This document shows positions 17,801 to 25,085 of a DNA stretch of 36,512 nucleotides, in pieces (position 1 is the stretch's first letter; each line of letters starts with the position of its first letter). Both the position numbers and the translations under genes were made by a program. A model generated the notes under the pieces. It was not told the origin of the DNA, made no database searches, and was given only the letters and a program-made list of their open reading frames with translations. Source of the DNA: Candidatus Peribacteria bacterium (GTDB lineage: Bacteria; Patescibacteriota; Gracilibacteria; Peribacterales; Peribacteraceae); the NCBI GenBank assembly GCA_018652265.1, contig JABICL010000023.1, positions 1-36,512 on the forward strand. The letters are read 5' to 3'.

Positions 17801-20800
17801 GTGATGCAAGTTCGCAGAGCTGCACCGAAAAACCATGTGGAAATGGAAGAATAGATGCTAGAGAATACTGTGATCCATCTGTTCCTCCATCAGATAATGG
17901 CTCAAATTGGGAATGTGACACAGATAATTGCACACTCATATATACATGCGGAAATGCCCTAGAAGAACTTGGCGAGCAGTGTGATCCTCCAACAAGTTCT
18001 GGAGGCAATCAATTCTGCCGTGCAGATTGCACGATAGATGCATGTGCAATTGTAGATTTACATAGTGGAAATGGATTTATAGGAAGCTACTTCAATATGC
18101 CATCATGGCATTATGGAATGGACGATAACACAGTAAATGGTCCATCAGACCCTGTACCAGATCCATACCTGTGGTTCTCAGATATATATCTAAAACGCAT
18201 AGATGAAACTCCAGCTCAAATATCTTTACCTGCACCATTCGATGGTCCAGATAATAGTATTCCTGGAGATGCATCACATCACAGTGCTATGTGGCGTGGT
18301 ACTGTAACCGTACAAAGTGGTGGAGCATATCAGTACACACTTACAACTAGAGATGATGCATGGATAGTTATAAGAGATGGATTTACAAATGTAATAGTAG
18401 ATGCAGTTACAGGCATACAAGATACTGTGAGCACTCATACAAGTAGCATTTTCCTTACAGAAGGAACTCACATAATGGAAATCTACTTCGTAAGTAGACA
18501 AGGTGGAGTTGGACTAGAAGGAACATTCTTCTTCTCATTTAACAGTGCAGGAATAGCGGTTGCCCCTTATTACCCTGGATGTCCATTCTGTGGAAACGGA
18601 TTGCAAGAACCAGGAGAGACTTGTGATGATGGATTCGTAAATGGATCTGGAGATGGCGTATGTAATTCAATATGTACTGGATTTGGCAGCGCAACATGTG
18701 GAAATGGAGTGGAAGAACCAGGAGAAGAATGTGATGATGGAAACTTAAATAACGGAGATGGATGCTCAGATCAATGTACAAATGAACCAGAATGTGGAAA
18801 TGGAGTAACAGAAGGAACAGAACAATGTGATGATGGAAACTTAACCAGTGGAGATGGATGCAGCGCAACTTGCATCTTGGAAACAGAATGTGGAAATCAA
18901 GTCGAAGAGCAAGGTGAACAATGTGATGATGGAAAACACTGCCTAGATGCAACAGGCATAACTGTAAATTGTACAAATGATAATTCTGTATGTGTCGATC
19001 CTTTGAGCTGTGATCCAGTAGATGGAGATGGCTGTTCAAGTACGTGCCAGATAGAATTAATATTATGTGGAAATGCTATAGAAAATTCAGGAGAAGAATG
19101 TGACGATGGAGGACTTTGTATTGGTGGAATTCAGAACGGCATAGGATGCACAACTCCACTTGGAGCACTTAATTGTGCTCTAAATGGAGGAAATTGTATT
19201 GCACAAAACGAAGACGGAGATAATTGTGATTCAAATTGCCAAATAGAAGTTGTACAAGAATGTGGGAATGGAATAAGGGAAAATCCTCCAGAAGAATGTG
19301 ATTATGGAACTTGCGGAACCCCACCTACATATCCATGTAATTCAGATGCTGAACCAGACATGTGTAGAACTACTTGTGATCTACCATATTGTGGAGATGG
19401 CATTAGAGATCCAGGAAATGCAGAACAATGTGATACAGGCGATGCTAGAAGCAATAGTCTATCAAATGCCTGCAGACTAAATTGCATGAATCCAAGCTGT
19501 GGAGATGGAGTGACAGATCCAATAAACCAAGAAGAATGTGATAATGGACAATTAAACAGCAATACAACACCAGACAGTTGTAGAGATAATTGCACTGAAC
19601 CTGTATGTGGAGATGATGTAATAGATACAACTCATGGAGAAATATGTGACGATGGAAACACTAATGATGGAGATGGATGCTCTGCTAATTGCCAAGAAGA
19701 AGAACCTGTATGTCCAAATGGCAATCAAGAAACAGGTGAACAATGCGACGATGGAAATATGATCAACACTGATACATGTACTGATCAGTGTGAACTTACA
19801 TTCTGTGGAGATGGTATTCCACAAAGTCCAAATGGCACAGGTACAAATGAAGATTGTGATGATGGGAATAACATCGATACTGATTCATGCAGCAACTCAT
19901 GTCAGATACCTATAGAATGTGGAAATGGCATAACAGAACCAGGTGAAGAATGTGATGATCAGAATTTAAGTGAAGACGATGCATGTAATAATTCATGTGA
20001 ATTTACATCATGCGGAGATGGCATAAGACAGATCCTAAACGGCGAAGACATAAATGAAGAATGTGATGATGGCAATAATATAAGTGGAGATGGATGTTCG
20101 GATATTTGTGAAACAGAAATTCCACCAAATTGTGGAGATGGACAAGTTCAAACAGACGAAGGAGAAGAATGTGATGATGAAAATACTGATAACACAGATA
20201 CATGTACAAATATGTGTCAGAATTCTGAGTGTGGAGATGGGCTCTTGTGGGTTGGCACAGAAGAATGTGATGATCAGAACCTCAATTTAAGTGATCAATG
20301 TAACAATGACTGCGAACTTACAAGTTGTGGAGATGGAATAATTCAATCTACAAATGGAGACGGAGAAAATGAAGAATGTGACGATGGTAATAATACAAGT
20401 GGAGATGGATGTTCGGATATTTGCGAGATAGAACCGCCAATCTGTGGAAATGAAATCTTAGAAGGAGATGAACAATGTGATGATGGAAATCTGACTGATG
20501 GAGATGGATGTTCGGATACTTGTACATTGGAAGCGGTATGTGGAAATAATGCACAAGAACAAGGAGAACAATGTGATGATGGAAATAACATAAGTGGAGA
20601 TGGATGCTCTGAAATCTGTGAACTAGAACCAACAAACTGTGGAAATGGAATACCAGAAGCAGGAGAACAATGTGATGATGGAAATACAGATGAAACAGAT
20701 GCATGTAACAATGAATGCATATTCACACTCTGTGGAGATGGAATAATTCAAAGTACAAATGGTATTGGCGAAACTGAAGAATGCGAAGATGGAAATAACA

Positions 20801-22098
20801 TAGGAACAGATGCATGCACAAACGAATGTATGAATTCAGTATGTGGAGACAATATTACACAATCTCCAAACTCAGAAGGAATTCATGAAGAGTGTGACGA
20901 TGGTGACACAAACGGATCAAATTACTGCAATACATCATGTAGAAAAACACACTGTGGAGATGGGATCATACAATCTCCAAATGCATTTGGATTAGATGAA
21001 AATTGTGATGATGGGAATCAAAATACAAATGACTCATGTACTAATTTATGCTCAATAGCATCATGTGGAGATGGAATAGTATTTGCAAATGTTGAACAAT
21101 GTGACGATGGGAATAATATAAGCGGAGATGGATGTAGCTTTATTTGTATAACAGAAGCAGGCTCTGGAACTACTCTTACAGGATCTACTCTTACAGGATC
21201 TACATTGTGTGGAAACGGAACAAAAGAAAACTACGAAGAATGTGATGATCATAATATAAATAGTGGAGATGGATGCTCTTCTAGTTGTCTGGTAGAAAAT
21301 TACTGTGGAAATGGAAGAACTGATCCAGGAGAAGAATGTGATGATGGCAACTTAAGGTCAGGAGATGGATGTAGCAGGAACTGCAAAGATGAAGTCAGTC
21401 ACATTTCAGACATAGAATGTGGAAATGGAATAGAGGAAATAGGAGAAGAATGTGATGATGGAAATCAAATAAGAGGAGATGGTTGTAATAGATGGTGTCT
21501 AGAAGAAAATGATGATGGAACTGTTATAAATGCTGGCACTTGTGGCAATGGAAGCGTAGATGATCCTAGAGAAGAATGTGATGATGGCGATCTAAATAGT
21601 GACGATGCAAATGGAGCTTGTAGAACAAACTGTAAACGAGCTCATTGTGGTGATCTGGTCATAGATCACAGACAAGGAGAGGAATGTGATGATGGAAATA
21701 GAAGAAATAACGACACATGTTCCAATCTCTGCCAGACCGTAGATGCTGTTGCCACAACTCCGGATACAGGCACAACTACTATTCCTCCTACACATGGCAC
21801 TGCTCCAACTATCACATACGACAATACTTCTAATCCAACTAGCGCATACATAGGATCACTACTCACAACTCCTCCACCTGTATACGTCGATATTCCAAAT
21901 CAAGTTACTGATCCAGTTATATATCCAGATACATATCCAAATCATGCAGATATTAATTCACAGCTTACCGACAACGCACATCATGTCGCTCCACCTGTAA
22001 CACCTGGAACAGGGCCAGGCGCAATCAGCTTGATAGTGATTGCTGCTACTGGGATATTGTTTGGGATTAGAAGACTAGTAATCAAAACTAGTCGCTAG
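8821..22098 (+). CDS. Giant DUF4215-repeat surface protein with PA14 and FG-GAP domains
   Basis: A single 4425-residue frame, extracellular and membrane-anchored by prediction. The N-terminus has one hydrophobic segment (VLATLVVFATLTGIIAIT) after MLKIKFRSGIS. By my count about 82 Cys modules of type CGNGxxExGExCDDGNxxxxDGCxxxC follow; this is the DUF4215 family, about 30-40 residues each. They are interrupted by a PA14/fibro-slime domain (about 959-1120, DDAWVVLDG), DNDGDG calcium-type loops (about 1127-1240), an FG-GAP/VCBS propeller (about 1240-1610, six or seven DxDxDGxxDI repeats), and a second PA14 domain (about 3074-3250, DDAWIVIRDG). The end has a Thr/Pro-rich stalk, then TGPGAISLIVIAATGILFG and the basic tail IRRLVIKTSR. 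Likely role: disulfide- and calcium-stabilised adhesion fibre. No LPxTG is seen. Its TAG overlaps the convergent gene by 11 bases. Confidence 0.95.
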   Translation: MLKIKFRSGISSVLATLVVFATLTGIIAITTSQVSEDLNLTADVVSSDYSLEYPYCDTTGDCTMVDGTHVPENANQCCIGGMCESPLCGDGEIQCNEVCEPEYSEFGCQFGDGPVNTGWYCDPTGNSSECNAGGCNTASNICSDWSNGGIFCTSDDDCLGSCEIHTTDTCCSDDCKTDLTGTDSCPICGDGVINGDEECEPDDLSACEEWEYCGGQGCTCTSNPSPCGNGELDPGEQCDGYDMGNWDPDLFRCVECEAIFKIALCGNGTAEQGEECGEDQLPDCNESIGEACSQKCECEMHCGNSELDVGETCEPSTSPPVACNAGEICNSGCVCESDLSCGNGIADPGEECGEQDMGSCPNAGEICVSCKCVIGCGNGNIDPGEECENNDHCSTGEICTDCTCESDGTCPNGFTDPPDEDCDDGNTNTYDSCTNSCKDAKCGDEIVWHDNEDCDYGDFNSDTSNCTSSCQFARCGDGFTHEGNEECDKGDDNNSDNASCTSECENAMCGDGNVWNTDGGTEECDYGQLNNDYGQCTLSCKNPRCGDGFRQVTNNENCDDGDTLNGTPNYCNDTCSGITASECGNGISEEGEDCDEGASNSDTGNCTSSCKFARCGDSLVQAGVETCDDGDLNGDPGFCNTSCNGITDPDCGNGIIEGAEECDEGTSNSDTGSCTTSCMGPRCGDGFVWAGNETCDEGSTLNGTPNHCNDVCDGMTIPVCGNNIAESGEECHDEGLTCPGNQPCDTSTCKCGEDPCGNGNIDPGEECETHDDCTISYHSCTDTCICQFQDANLLCEDGIIQHWENCGEIGLPECEEGEYCGTTCECKDIVPGCGNFIEDFPDEQCDDGGACRGGTAHENYITTLDEAIECITGGGITVGISGDGCSEICQLESDCGNGIVEFSEGCDDGGKCVAGDANKIGNNCTTLTVLTDCGLSGICEPEEGDGCDDVCQIDQCEVIGNVTGVDAYVMSLYNLGKFEEGMYNANVYEYSENPWDLPWFDDDYMTRTNLYAPKDVGANILGQSITGITEIPFVGPVDNLPHDPAYFAAKWEGVLNVPSLGEYDFHFGSRDDAWVVLDGNVIASHTGTHLTVEDQEGSIVLQPGSYNLEIYYSSRSPYQCNVAIEDNCTDTVDNDGDGATDCNDFDCINDTACQITQINENDLPPLLVTTGNDEEGFAASIWNVITKIFGSIFGSDSKLTAELIGITTGNDYACSNRSDDDGDGLIDCADPGCRDDSLSGWQMRTVSSENYNGDDITSADIDSDGDKDIIVANSSDNEIVVYLNDGSSPPWFTANVFPLANNHRPKAIDVGDLNGDNRKDIAIASQYGNSVQILINDGGTGLNFQPARIIDSIAYYAYDIEIADLNDDGKMDLVVPHAKDNVNPSRFAVYRNTTSSVNNVSFSRSILDTIGSNAFFTSAHVDQFRSSDSYPTIFTTLTSEDLIVAYKNSGSSFTRVDIPTSANAPWSVKTADINNDGLKDIVMGSRFDNSIWWYEMGPEGLSSTMSVTEHLIYAGDNISYPYSIDIGDIDADGDIDIVIASSVDGSLNLLYNYSNGSSFSAPNALFEETLSFVDAVHITDFDTDSRKDIISTSKNTVRWHEWFGLNECKPMADSERTECNDGVDNADTEDSFIDADDPGCHIGGNMNNPYDPNILSEDHTIGCGNGKQDHIDETCDDGNQDNTDDCLNSCENAWCGDGYIANGNVHQEYCDDGTLNGTQTNCNSTCTGITPPLCGNGEQDPGEDCEQDNECNSGELCLGCECISDGTCGNGYADLGEECNDPGLSCSTGEICNATNCLCESDGTCGNGYQDPGEECNEPGLSCTDLGETCDNSICECTYEPGCMNGVEDPGEECDDGNNIDEDNCTNSCKDAICGDGVTWNLESGTEECDDGNLILSDGCNNNCDLTTECNDTVDNDGDLLIDSEDPGCHIDDNLTNPYDETDDDESNSEYCTNGLQEGSEECDDGNNVDEDNCTNACEIATCGDGVTWNLESGTEECDDGNIFNSDDCTRACENARCGDDIVWHSGSGTETCDDGDALNGTPLSCNAVCTGTTEPVCPNGVIESGEECDDDNTLNIDACTDVCEDAECGDGYIWVGQEECDDGDTSNTNLCLNSCDRARCGDGFIYAGIETCDEGDLVNGTPNHCNSTCNGTTNSECGNGTQETGEACDDGNLARGDGCDDNCNITTECNDTVDNDLDLLFDANDPGCHTDGDSLNTLSYDSTDNNESHTIECGNGAIEGSETCDNGGANSNTSACTLSCADARCGDYYIWTGNENCDEGDALNGTPNHCNATCTGITGSVCGNGTQESGEACDDGNLVRGDGCDDNCNITTECNDTVNNDSDIFIDAEDPGCHTDGHVLNATSYDPSDNDEFNPISCGNGAIELGEDCDDGNLLNTDACTNNCGVARCGDYYVYIGVETCDDGDLVNGTPNHCNATCTGTTDSECGNGTQESGEECDDGNLVRGDGCDDNCNITYECNDTVDNDSDTFIDIGDPGCHTDENAANDATYRPTWDVEDHTALCRNGVEEPGEDCDDGNDLNTDACTEICENARCGDGHIYIGVETCDDGDALNGTPNHCNLTCDGITSSSCNNRVKESGEECDDGNLVDEDDCTNACEDAECGDGFTWNLESGTETCDDENTTLGDGCDNNCNITTQCSDTVDNDGDLVADTGDPGCHTDENALNGTSYDATDDDETHAASCGNGVEETGEDCDDGNNLDGDGCSADCHDQCATGDIPSAFYFFFDDPELTVSPTPTCPVCGDGITEGREDCEDISECSTGEACTSCECVSDGTCNNGYVDSGEECGETELPVCPTGEGCNLDCVCEDLCGNGVSDAGEQCGEPTLPNCTGSDICGGCRCIDTCGDGIVDSYEECDDGNTNTNDNCTNSCQDAECGDGITWDQGVGSETCDDGNTSDTDGCLNTCQIATCGDSFIREGVEDCEIDTDCPVNQGCTVDACQCIDTCIGNTCDPNEDCTCPDCYGEQDGCDNGYICDASSQSCTEKPCGNGRIDAREYCDPSVPPSDNGSNWECDTDNCTLIYTCGNALEELGEQCDPPTSSGGNQFCRADCTIDACAIVDLHSGNGFIGSYFNMPSWHYGMDDNTVNGPSDPVPDPYLWFSDIYLKRIDETPAQISLPAPFDGPDNSIPGDASHHSAMWRGTVTVQSGGAYQYTLTTRDDAWIVIRDGFTNVIVDAVTGIQDTVSTHTSSIFLTEGTHIMEIYFVSRQGGVGLEGTFFFSFNSAGIAVAPYYPGCPFCGNGLQEPGETCDDGFVNGSGDGVCNSICTGFGSATCGNGVEEPGEECDDGNLNNGDGCSDQCTNEPECGNGVTEGTEQCDDGNLTSGDGCSATCILETECGNQVEEQGEQCDDGKHCLDATGITVNCTNDNSVCVDPLSCDPVDGDGCSSTCQIELILCGNAIENSGEECDDGGLCIGGIQNGIGCTTPLGALNCALNGGNCIAQNEDGDNCDSNCQIEVVQECGNGIRENPPEECDYGTCGTPPTYPCNSDAEPDMCRTTCDLPYCGDGIRDPGNAEQCDTGDARSNSLSNACRLNCMNPSCGDGVTDPINQEECDNGQLNSNTTPDSCRDNCTEPVCGDDVIDTTHGEICDDGNTNDGDGCSANCQEEEPVCPNGNQETGEQCDDGNMINTDTCTDQCELTFCGDGIPQSPNGTGTNEDCDDGNNIDTDSCSNSCQIPIECGNGITEPGEECDDQNLSEDDACNNSCEFTSCGDGIRQILNGEDINEECDDGNNISGDGCSDICETEIPPNCGDGQVQTDEGEECDDENTDNTDTCTNMCQNSECGDGLLWVGTEECDDQNLNLSDQCNNDCELTSCGDGIIQSTNGDGENEECDDGNNTSGDGCSDICEIEPPICGNEILEGDEQCDDGNLTDGDGCSDTCTLEAVCGNNAQEQGEQCDDGNNISGDGCSEICELEPTNCGNGIPEAGEQCDDGNTDETDACNNECIFTLCGDGIIQSTNGIGETEECEDGNNIGTDACTNECMNSVCGDNITQSPNSEGIHEECDDGDTNGSNYCNTSCRKTHCGDGIIQSPNAFGLDENCDDGNQNTNDSCTNLCSIASCGDGIVFANVEQCDDGNNISGDGCSFICITEAGSGTTLTGSTLTGSTLCGNGTKENYEECDDHNINSGDGCSSSCLVENYCGNGRTDPGEECDDGNLRSGDGCSRNCKDEVSHISDIECGNGIEEIGEECDDGNQIRGDGCNRWCLEENDDGTVINAGTCGNGSVDDPREECDDGDLNSDDANGACRTNCKRAHCGDLVIDHRQGEECDDGNRRNNDTCSNLCQTVDAVATTPDTGTTTIPPTHGTAPTITYDNTSNPTSAYIGSLLTTPPPVYVDIPNQVTDPVIYPDTYPNHADINSQLTDNAHHVAPPVTPGTGPGAISLIVIAATGILFGIRRLVIKTSR
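13669..16863 (+). repeat. Higher-order repeat inside the giant gene
   Basis: A linker coding ECNDTVDNDxD...DPGCHTD recurs six times, starting at 13669, 14548, 15382, 15817, 16249 and 16786. The copies at 15382, 15817 and 16249 are 435 and 432 bases apart and share long near-identical stretches, such as GGTGATGGATGTGATGATAA and ACTCCAAATCACTGTAAT. This is a block of about 144 residues holding three Cys modules that was duplicated recently on top of the older single-module repeat. Confidence 0.85.
21166..21207 (+). repeat. 15-base tandem repeat in the giant gene
   Basis: GGAACTACTCTTACA, GGATCTACTCTTACA and GGATCTACATTG follow one another. They encode GTTLTGSTLTGSTL, a Thr/Ser/Gly linker between two Cys modules. 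Confidence 0.85.
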
Positions 22099-22729
22099 CA
22101 GGACATTCCTCATTAGTAGGTACTAACTGTTCATCAGCATAACCAAAAAGTCTTCCAGTTTCTTCGGGATTGGATAGTTCTTCTAGGCTTACTCGACACG
22201 CCCAGTTTGCTTTAGTAATTAAATCTCTAAGCACTGGTACTGTGCATGCTTTCTGATGCCTTTCTTCTGGCGAGAATCCAGATACCATTTCTACACTAGA
22301 ATACCTGTCTTCAAATTCACTATTTTCAATAGGCTCATCTATACCACATGCCTGAGCAAACTCGTGCGTATTAGCTGGCCATGTTCTACGTTCAGTATGA
22401 CAGTTAATTGCAATATGTCTCTGACTTAACATTACAGCTTTTCTCATATCATCTAATGGAAAGAAGAGTTTTCCTATCCCATGATAGGTTGCGTCTGTAT
22501 TATCTACAAAAACACGATCTATATGTTCTTGCAGGATACCTGTCATCTCATCAGCAAGAGCTTTTACTTTCTCGTGAAGTAAAACAATGCCCATCTCTAC
22601 CTGTGCATGATGTTGAATATAAGATACTGCAGCAGCACAAATGTCTGGATTTCGAACTACCTCACTTGTCATAAGGAGGTTTACTTTTGGTTTCGAGTTC
22701 GGCAAAGGGAGAAATTTTGGTTTTAGCAT
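22088..22729 (-). CDS. Hypothetical protein, soluble
   Basis: A 213-residue protein I do not recognise. It has no signal peptide or membrane span. Residues about 18-100 look helical (CAAAVSYIQHHAQVEMGIVLLHEKVKALADEMTG is compatible with an amphipathic coil). Several His/Cys occur (SQRHIAINCHTERR), but no family motif is clear. The start at 22729 gives a basic Pro/Lys-rich N-terminus; the ATG at residue 20 (22672) is an alternative. Its last 11 bases overlap the stop of the giant gene on the opposite strand. Codon use resembles its neighbours, and its length without interruption makes it likely real. Confidence 0.65.
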   Translation of the reverse strand: MLKPKFLPLPNSKPKVNLLMTSEVVRNPDICAAAVSYIQHHAQVEMGIVLLHEKVKALADEMTGILQEHIDRVFVDNTDATYHGIGKLFFPLDDMRKAVMLSQRHIAINCHTERRTWPANTHEFAQACGIDEPIENSEFEDRYSSVEMVSGFSPEERHQKACTVPVLRDLITKANWACRVSLEELSNPEETGRLFGYADEQLVPTNEECPASD

Positions 22730-22787
22730 AATAGGTAAGGGTGCCTATGCTATAGAATATCTTATGTATGTAAAGTGATTTTGGCTG

Positions 22788-23495
22788 CTATTCAACCTCT
22801 TCTTCTCCAACCAAATCCGGAGGCAATTCCATGTCTTCTTCTACAGGAGGCTGCTCTAATCCCATGCCTTCTTCCATCATAGGCGGCATCATCTCCATAT
22901 CCATAAGATCTTCTCCTGTCATAGTACTTCCAGACAAAGCTGCTTTTCTTGCTTCTTCTGCCTCTCTTTCTATCCTTTTCTTTTCCTTCTCTTCCTCTCG
23001 CTTCTTTATAAACTCAGCTTCTTCTTCCAAGTATTTGTCTGCAGAATCCATATCCATTCCTACAAATAGCCTAGCTGATCCAGAAGCACTTAGAGGACCA
23101 TCTGCAAGACCAGCACGAATTATCACTTTGTATGGCCCTACATTCAATCCCTCTTCATTGTGCAAAGAGAACTGTGCAATATTCTGATTAGGCTCCATCT
23201 CTATCGTATGCCTTGCAACTGGCGGCCTTAGATCATTTGGGTAAAACCATGACATCTGCACTTTATATGCTCCAGTAAGAGTTTCTGCATTCTGTAACCA
23301 GATATAACTATAAACAACAGAAGAGCCTGTCTCGAAAAGAGTTCTAAACTCAGGAATATCCTCTGCTGACTCTATCTGCTCAGAAGTAAATTCAATACGA
23401 GAAATCTCTAGCTCAGGGGGGGTATACTCGGCCTCTCCAGAACAAGAAGAAAGTATAAAAATAGCAATAACTAATGCGAATATCTTTGTTTTCAT
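22788..23495 (-). CDS. Secreted lipoprotein, beta domain plus charged helix
   Basis: A 235-residue protein with lipoprotein signal MKTKIFALVIAIFILSSC, lipobox LSSC, Cys18. The ATG at 23495 was chosen because the seven codons upstream (MPYDSYP) would precede the signal. The mature region begins with a probable Ig-like beta domain (about 25-150: SSVVYSYIWLQNAETLTGAYKVQMSWFY ... GPYKVIIRAG). A strongly charged helix follows (EEEAEFIKKREEEKEKKRIEREAEEARKAA), and then a Met/Glu/Pro-rich acidic tail (about 190-235). It should be surface-anchored; the helix could be a coiled-coil spacer. Family not recognised. It lies 58 bases upstream of the preceding minus-strand gene and may share its transcript. 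Confidence 0.75.
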   Translation of the reverse strand: MKTKIFALVIAIFILSSCSGEAEYTPPELEISRIEFTSEQIESAEDIPEFRTLFETGSSVVYSYIWLQNAETLTGAYKVQMSWFYPNDLRPPVARHTIEMEPNQNIAQFSLHNEEGLNVGPYKVIIRAGLADGPLSASGSARLFVGMDMDSADKYLEEEAEFIKKREEEKEKKRIEREAEEARKAALSGSTMTGEDLMDMEMMPPMMEEGMGLEQPPVEEDMELPPDLVGEEEVE

Positions 23496-23699
23496 AGGAT
23501 ATGAATCGTAAGGCAATTTGCTCTCTATGAAAAGTTGCTTAATTTTGATTTATGTTTTGTAGTTTGCAATACTTAAGAATGCCGCTCACATGCTTAAGGC
23601 GGTATATGCGACGAAATCAACATGGGATTGATCATATATATTGGTACCCAAGAATGATTTCTTACGCAAAATACCACCTGCATGTTCGCTACTTGGATT
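23496..23699. other. Intergenic, no gene seen
   Basis: About 200 bases with no supported gene. ATGCCGC (23579-23585) and GCGGTAT (23599-23605) can form a 7-base stem with one G-T pair. There is no U-tract on either side, so I do not call it a terminator. Confidence 0.4.
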
Positions 23700-25085
23700 T
23701 TAATTATTTTCTGTCTTCAATATCTTAAATAAATAAAGAACTATACTTAATATAAATATAAACAATGGAATAAGCATTGTCCTATGAAATGTTTGTCCAT
23801 TTAGCAAAAATTGCACATTTGGAGTAAGTAGATATATAAAAATACTTTCAACAAAAGTTATAAGTCCAAATATTAGTACAAACGTACTCCTCATACACTT
23901 ACTCTTGGATTTGATCAGTTTATATATTTGAAAAGCAATAAATACAGGAACAAGAAACCAAAATATTCCAAAAGATCCATACGAGAACATAGCATCTGAC
24001 ATCAGATTTATCGCTTCTGTATGCCATTTTATTGAAAAATCACCTGGATGAGGACTAAGCGGTAATCCTTTTGTAATCAGGAGCAATGGCCACAAAATAG
24101 ATAAAACAAAAGCAACTATTGGCACAGATATCATGGATTTTATTTCTTTCGATTTGCATTTACAGAAAAAATATAACGCATATACAAATATGAATGGAAT
24201 TACTCCAAATATTAAGCCTTCCATTTTTACCCACGATGCTGCAGAGATAAGAATTGCGGATATAATTAGAGATTTATAATCCCTATTAGAATTTATATAG
24301 ATAATCGCACATAAAATTCCAAGCATTAAATATTCAATAACATGTATATCCCCATATCCCTGCGCAAGATGCAATGACACGAGTGGAATCATCATAAAGA
24401 GCCCAAGTGTTACCAAGCTAAACAAAGGATTTGTTATCCTTGCAAGGATTAGAACAAATGCAGAAAATGCAAATATAGATAAAATAAGAGTAGATGCATT
24501 TGCTCTGGAATCATTCCAGTCAGCCTGTGGCTGATTGAAATATATTTGAAGCGAATGAATAAGGATAGGATATTGCGGTTTCGAATGTCCCCTATCTTCA
24601 TTTAGATCAAACGCAATCTTTTGGTCTTCATAACTTATTCTTGATCTCATATTCCACTGGCTTAGTGTGTCATAATAATACGATGGCACAAAAAGCGCAT
24701 GTCCAAGCGAAAAAAACAGCTTACATGCCATGGACAAGGCTATAAAAATCATAAGTATATTTTTGGCACTTCTTATTCCCCCACTCTCAAATATTTTAAT
24801 TGGACTATGTGATTTAAAATGAAACCATAGTTTATTTTTATAAGTTACATATAAAAGTATAGAAATTACTACAACGTGCAAAAGATAAACAAATGGAAAA
24901 TTAATTGGAATATTAGATACTGTGAGCAAGAAGAAGATAAGAGCATTTATAAATGCACCTATAGCAAATCCTAGAAAATACTGTTCACATCTTCTAAAAG
25001 ATTTACCAGCAAGTATAAGCACTACCAATCTTCCCTCGAAGGTTAGCAAGAATGCCGAAAATATAAAAAGTAAAAAGGAAATCAT
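23700..25085 (-). CDS. Multi-span membrane protein, probable GT-C glycosyltransferase
   Basis: A 461-residue polytopic protein with about ten or more hydrophobic spans. The large extracytoplasmic loop after about span 4 reads YYYDTLSQWNMRSRISYED ... GHSKPQYPILIHSLQ. That acidic-residue, W and YP arrangement resembles the first loop of GT-C enzymes (PMT/ArnT-like, lipid-linked sugar donors). A second loop has QGYGDIHVIEY and WVKMEGLIFG. Likely role: glycosylation of surface proteins or lipids at the outer face, but the family assignment is by architecture only. Its ATG overlaps the TAA of the upstream gene by one base (TAATG), so it is translationally coupled to it. Confidence 0.65.
   Translation of the reverse strand: MISFLLFIFSAFLLTFEGRLVVLILAGKSFRRCEQYFLGFAIGAFINALIFFLLTVSNIPINFPFVYLLHVVVISILLYVTYKNKLWFHFKSHSPIKIFESGGIRSAKNILMIFIALSMACKLFFSLGHALFVPSYYYDTLSQWNMRSRISYEDQKIAFDLNEDRGHSKPQYPILIHSLQIYFNQPQADWNDSRANASTLILSIFAFSAFVLILARITNPLFSLVTLGLFMMIPLVSLHLAQGYGDIHVIEYLMLGILCAIIYINSNRDYKSLIISAILISAASWVKMEGLIFGVIPFIFVYALYFFCKCKSKEIKSMISVPIVAFVLSILWPLLLITKGLPLSPHPGDFSIKWHTEAINLMSDAMFSYGSFGIFWFLVPVFIAFQIYKLIKSKSKCMRSTFVLIFGLITFVESIFIYLLTPNVQFLLNGQTFHRTMLIPLFIFILSIVLYLFKILKTENN

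Noticed and set aside
18539-19039. 166-codon antisense frame inside the giant gene, and many similar ones of 60-150 codons
   Set aside because: His/Leu/Tyr-rich nonsense caused by the reverse of the repeated GAT-GAT-GGA-AAT and TGT codons; no start context, no domain, and the plus frame is clearly coding.
8821-22098. CRISPR array or non-coding satellite suggested by regular short repeats
   Set aside because: The repeats are not identical, vary in spacing by multiples of three, and encode a conserved Cys pattern in one open frame.
21700-22098. Classical LPxTG sortase signal on the giant protein
   Set aside because: No LPxTG or close variant; only TGPG before the hydrophobic span, reported separately as a candidate.
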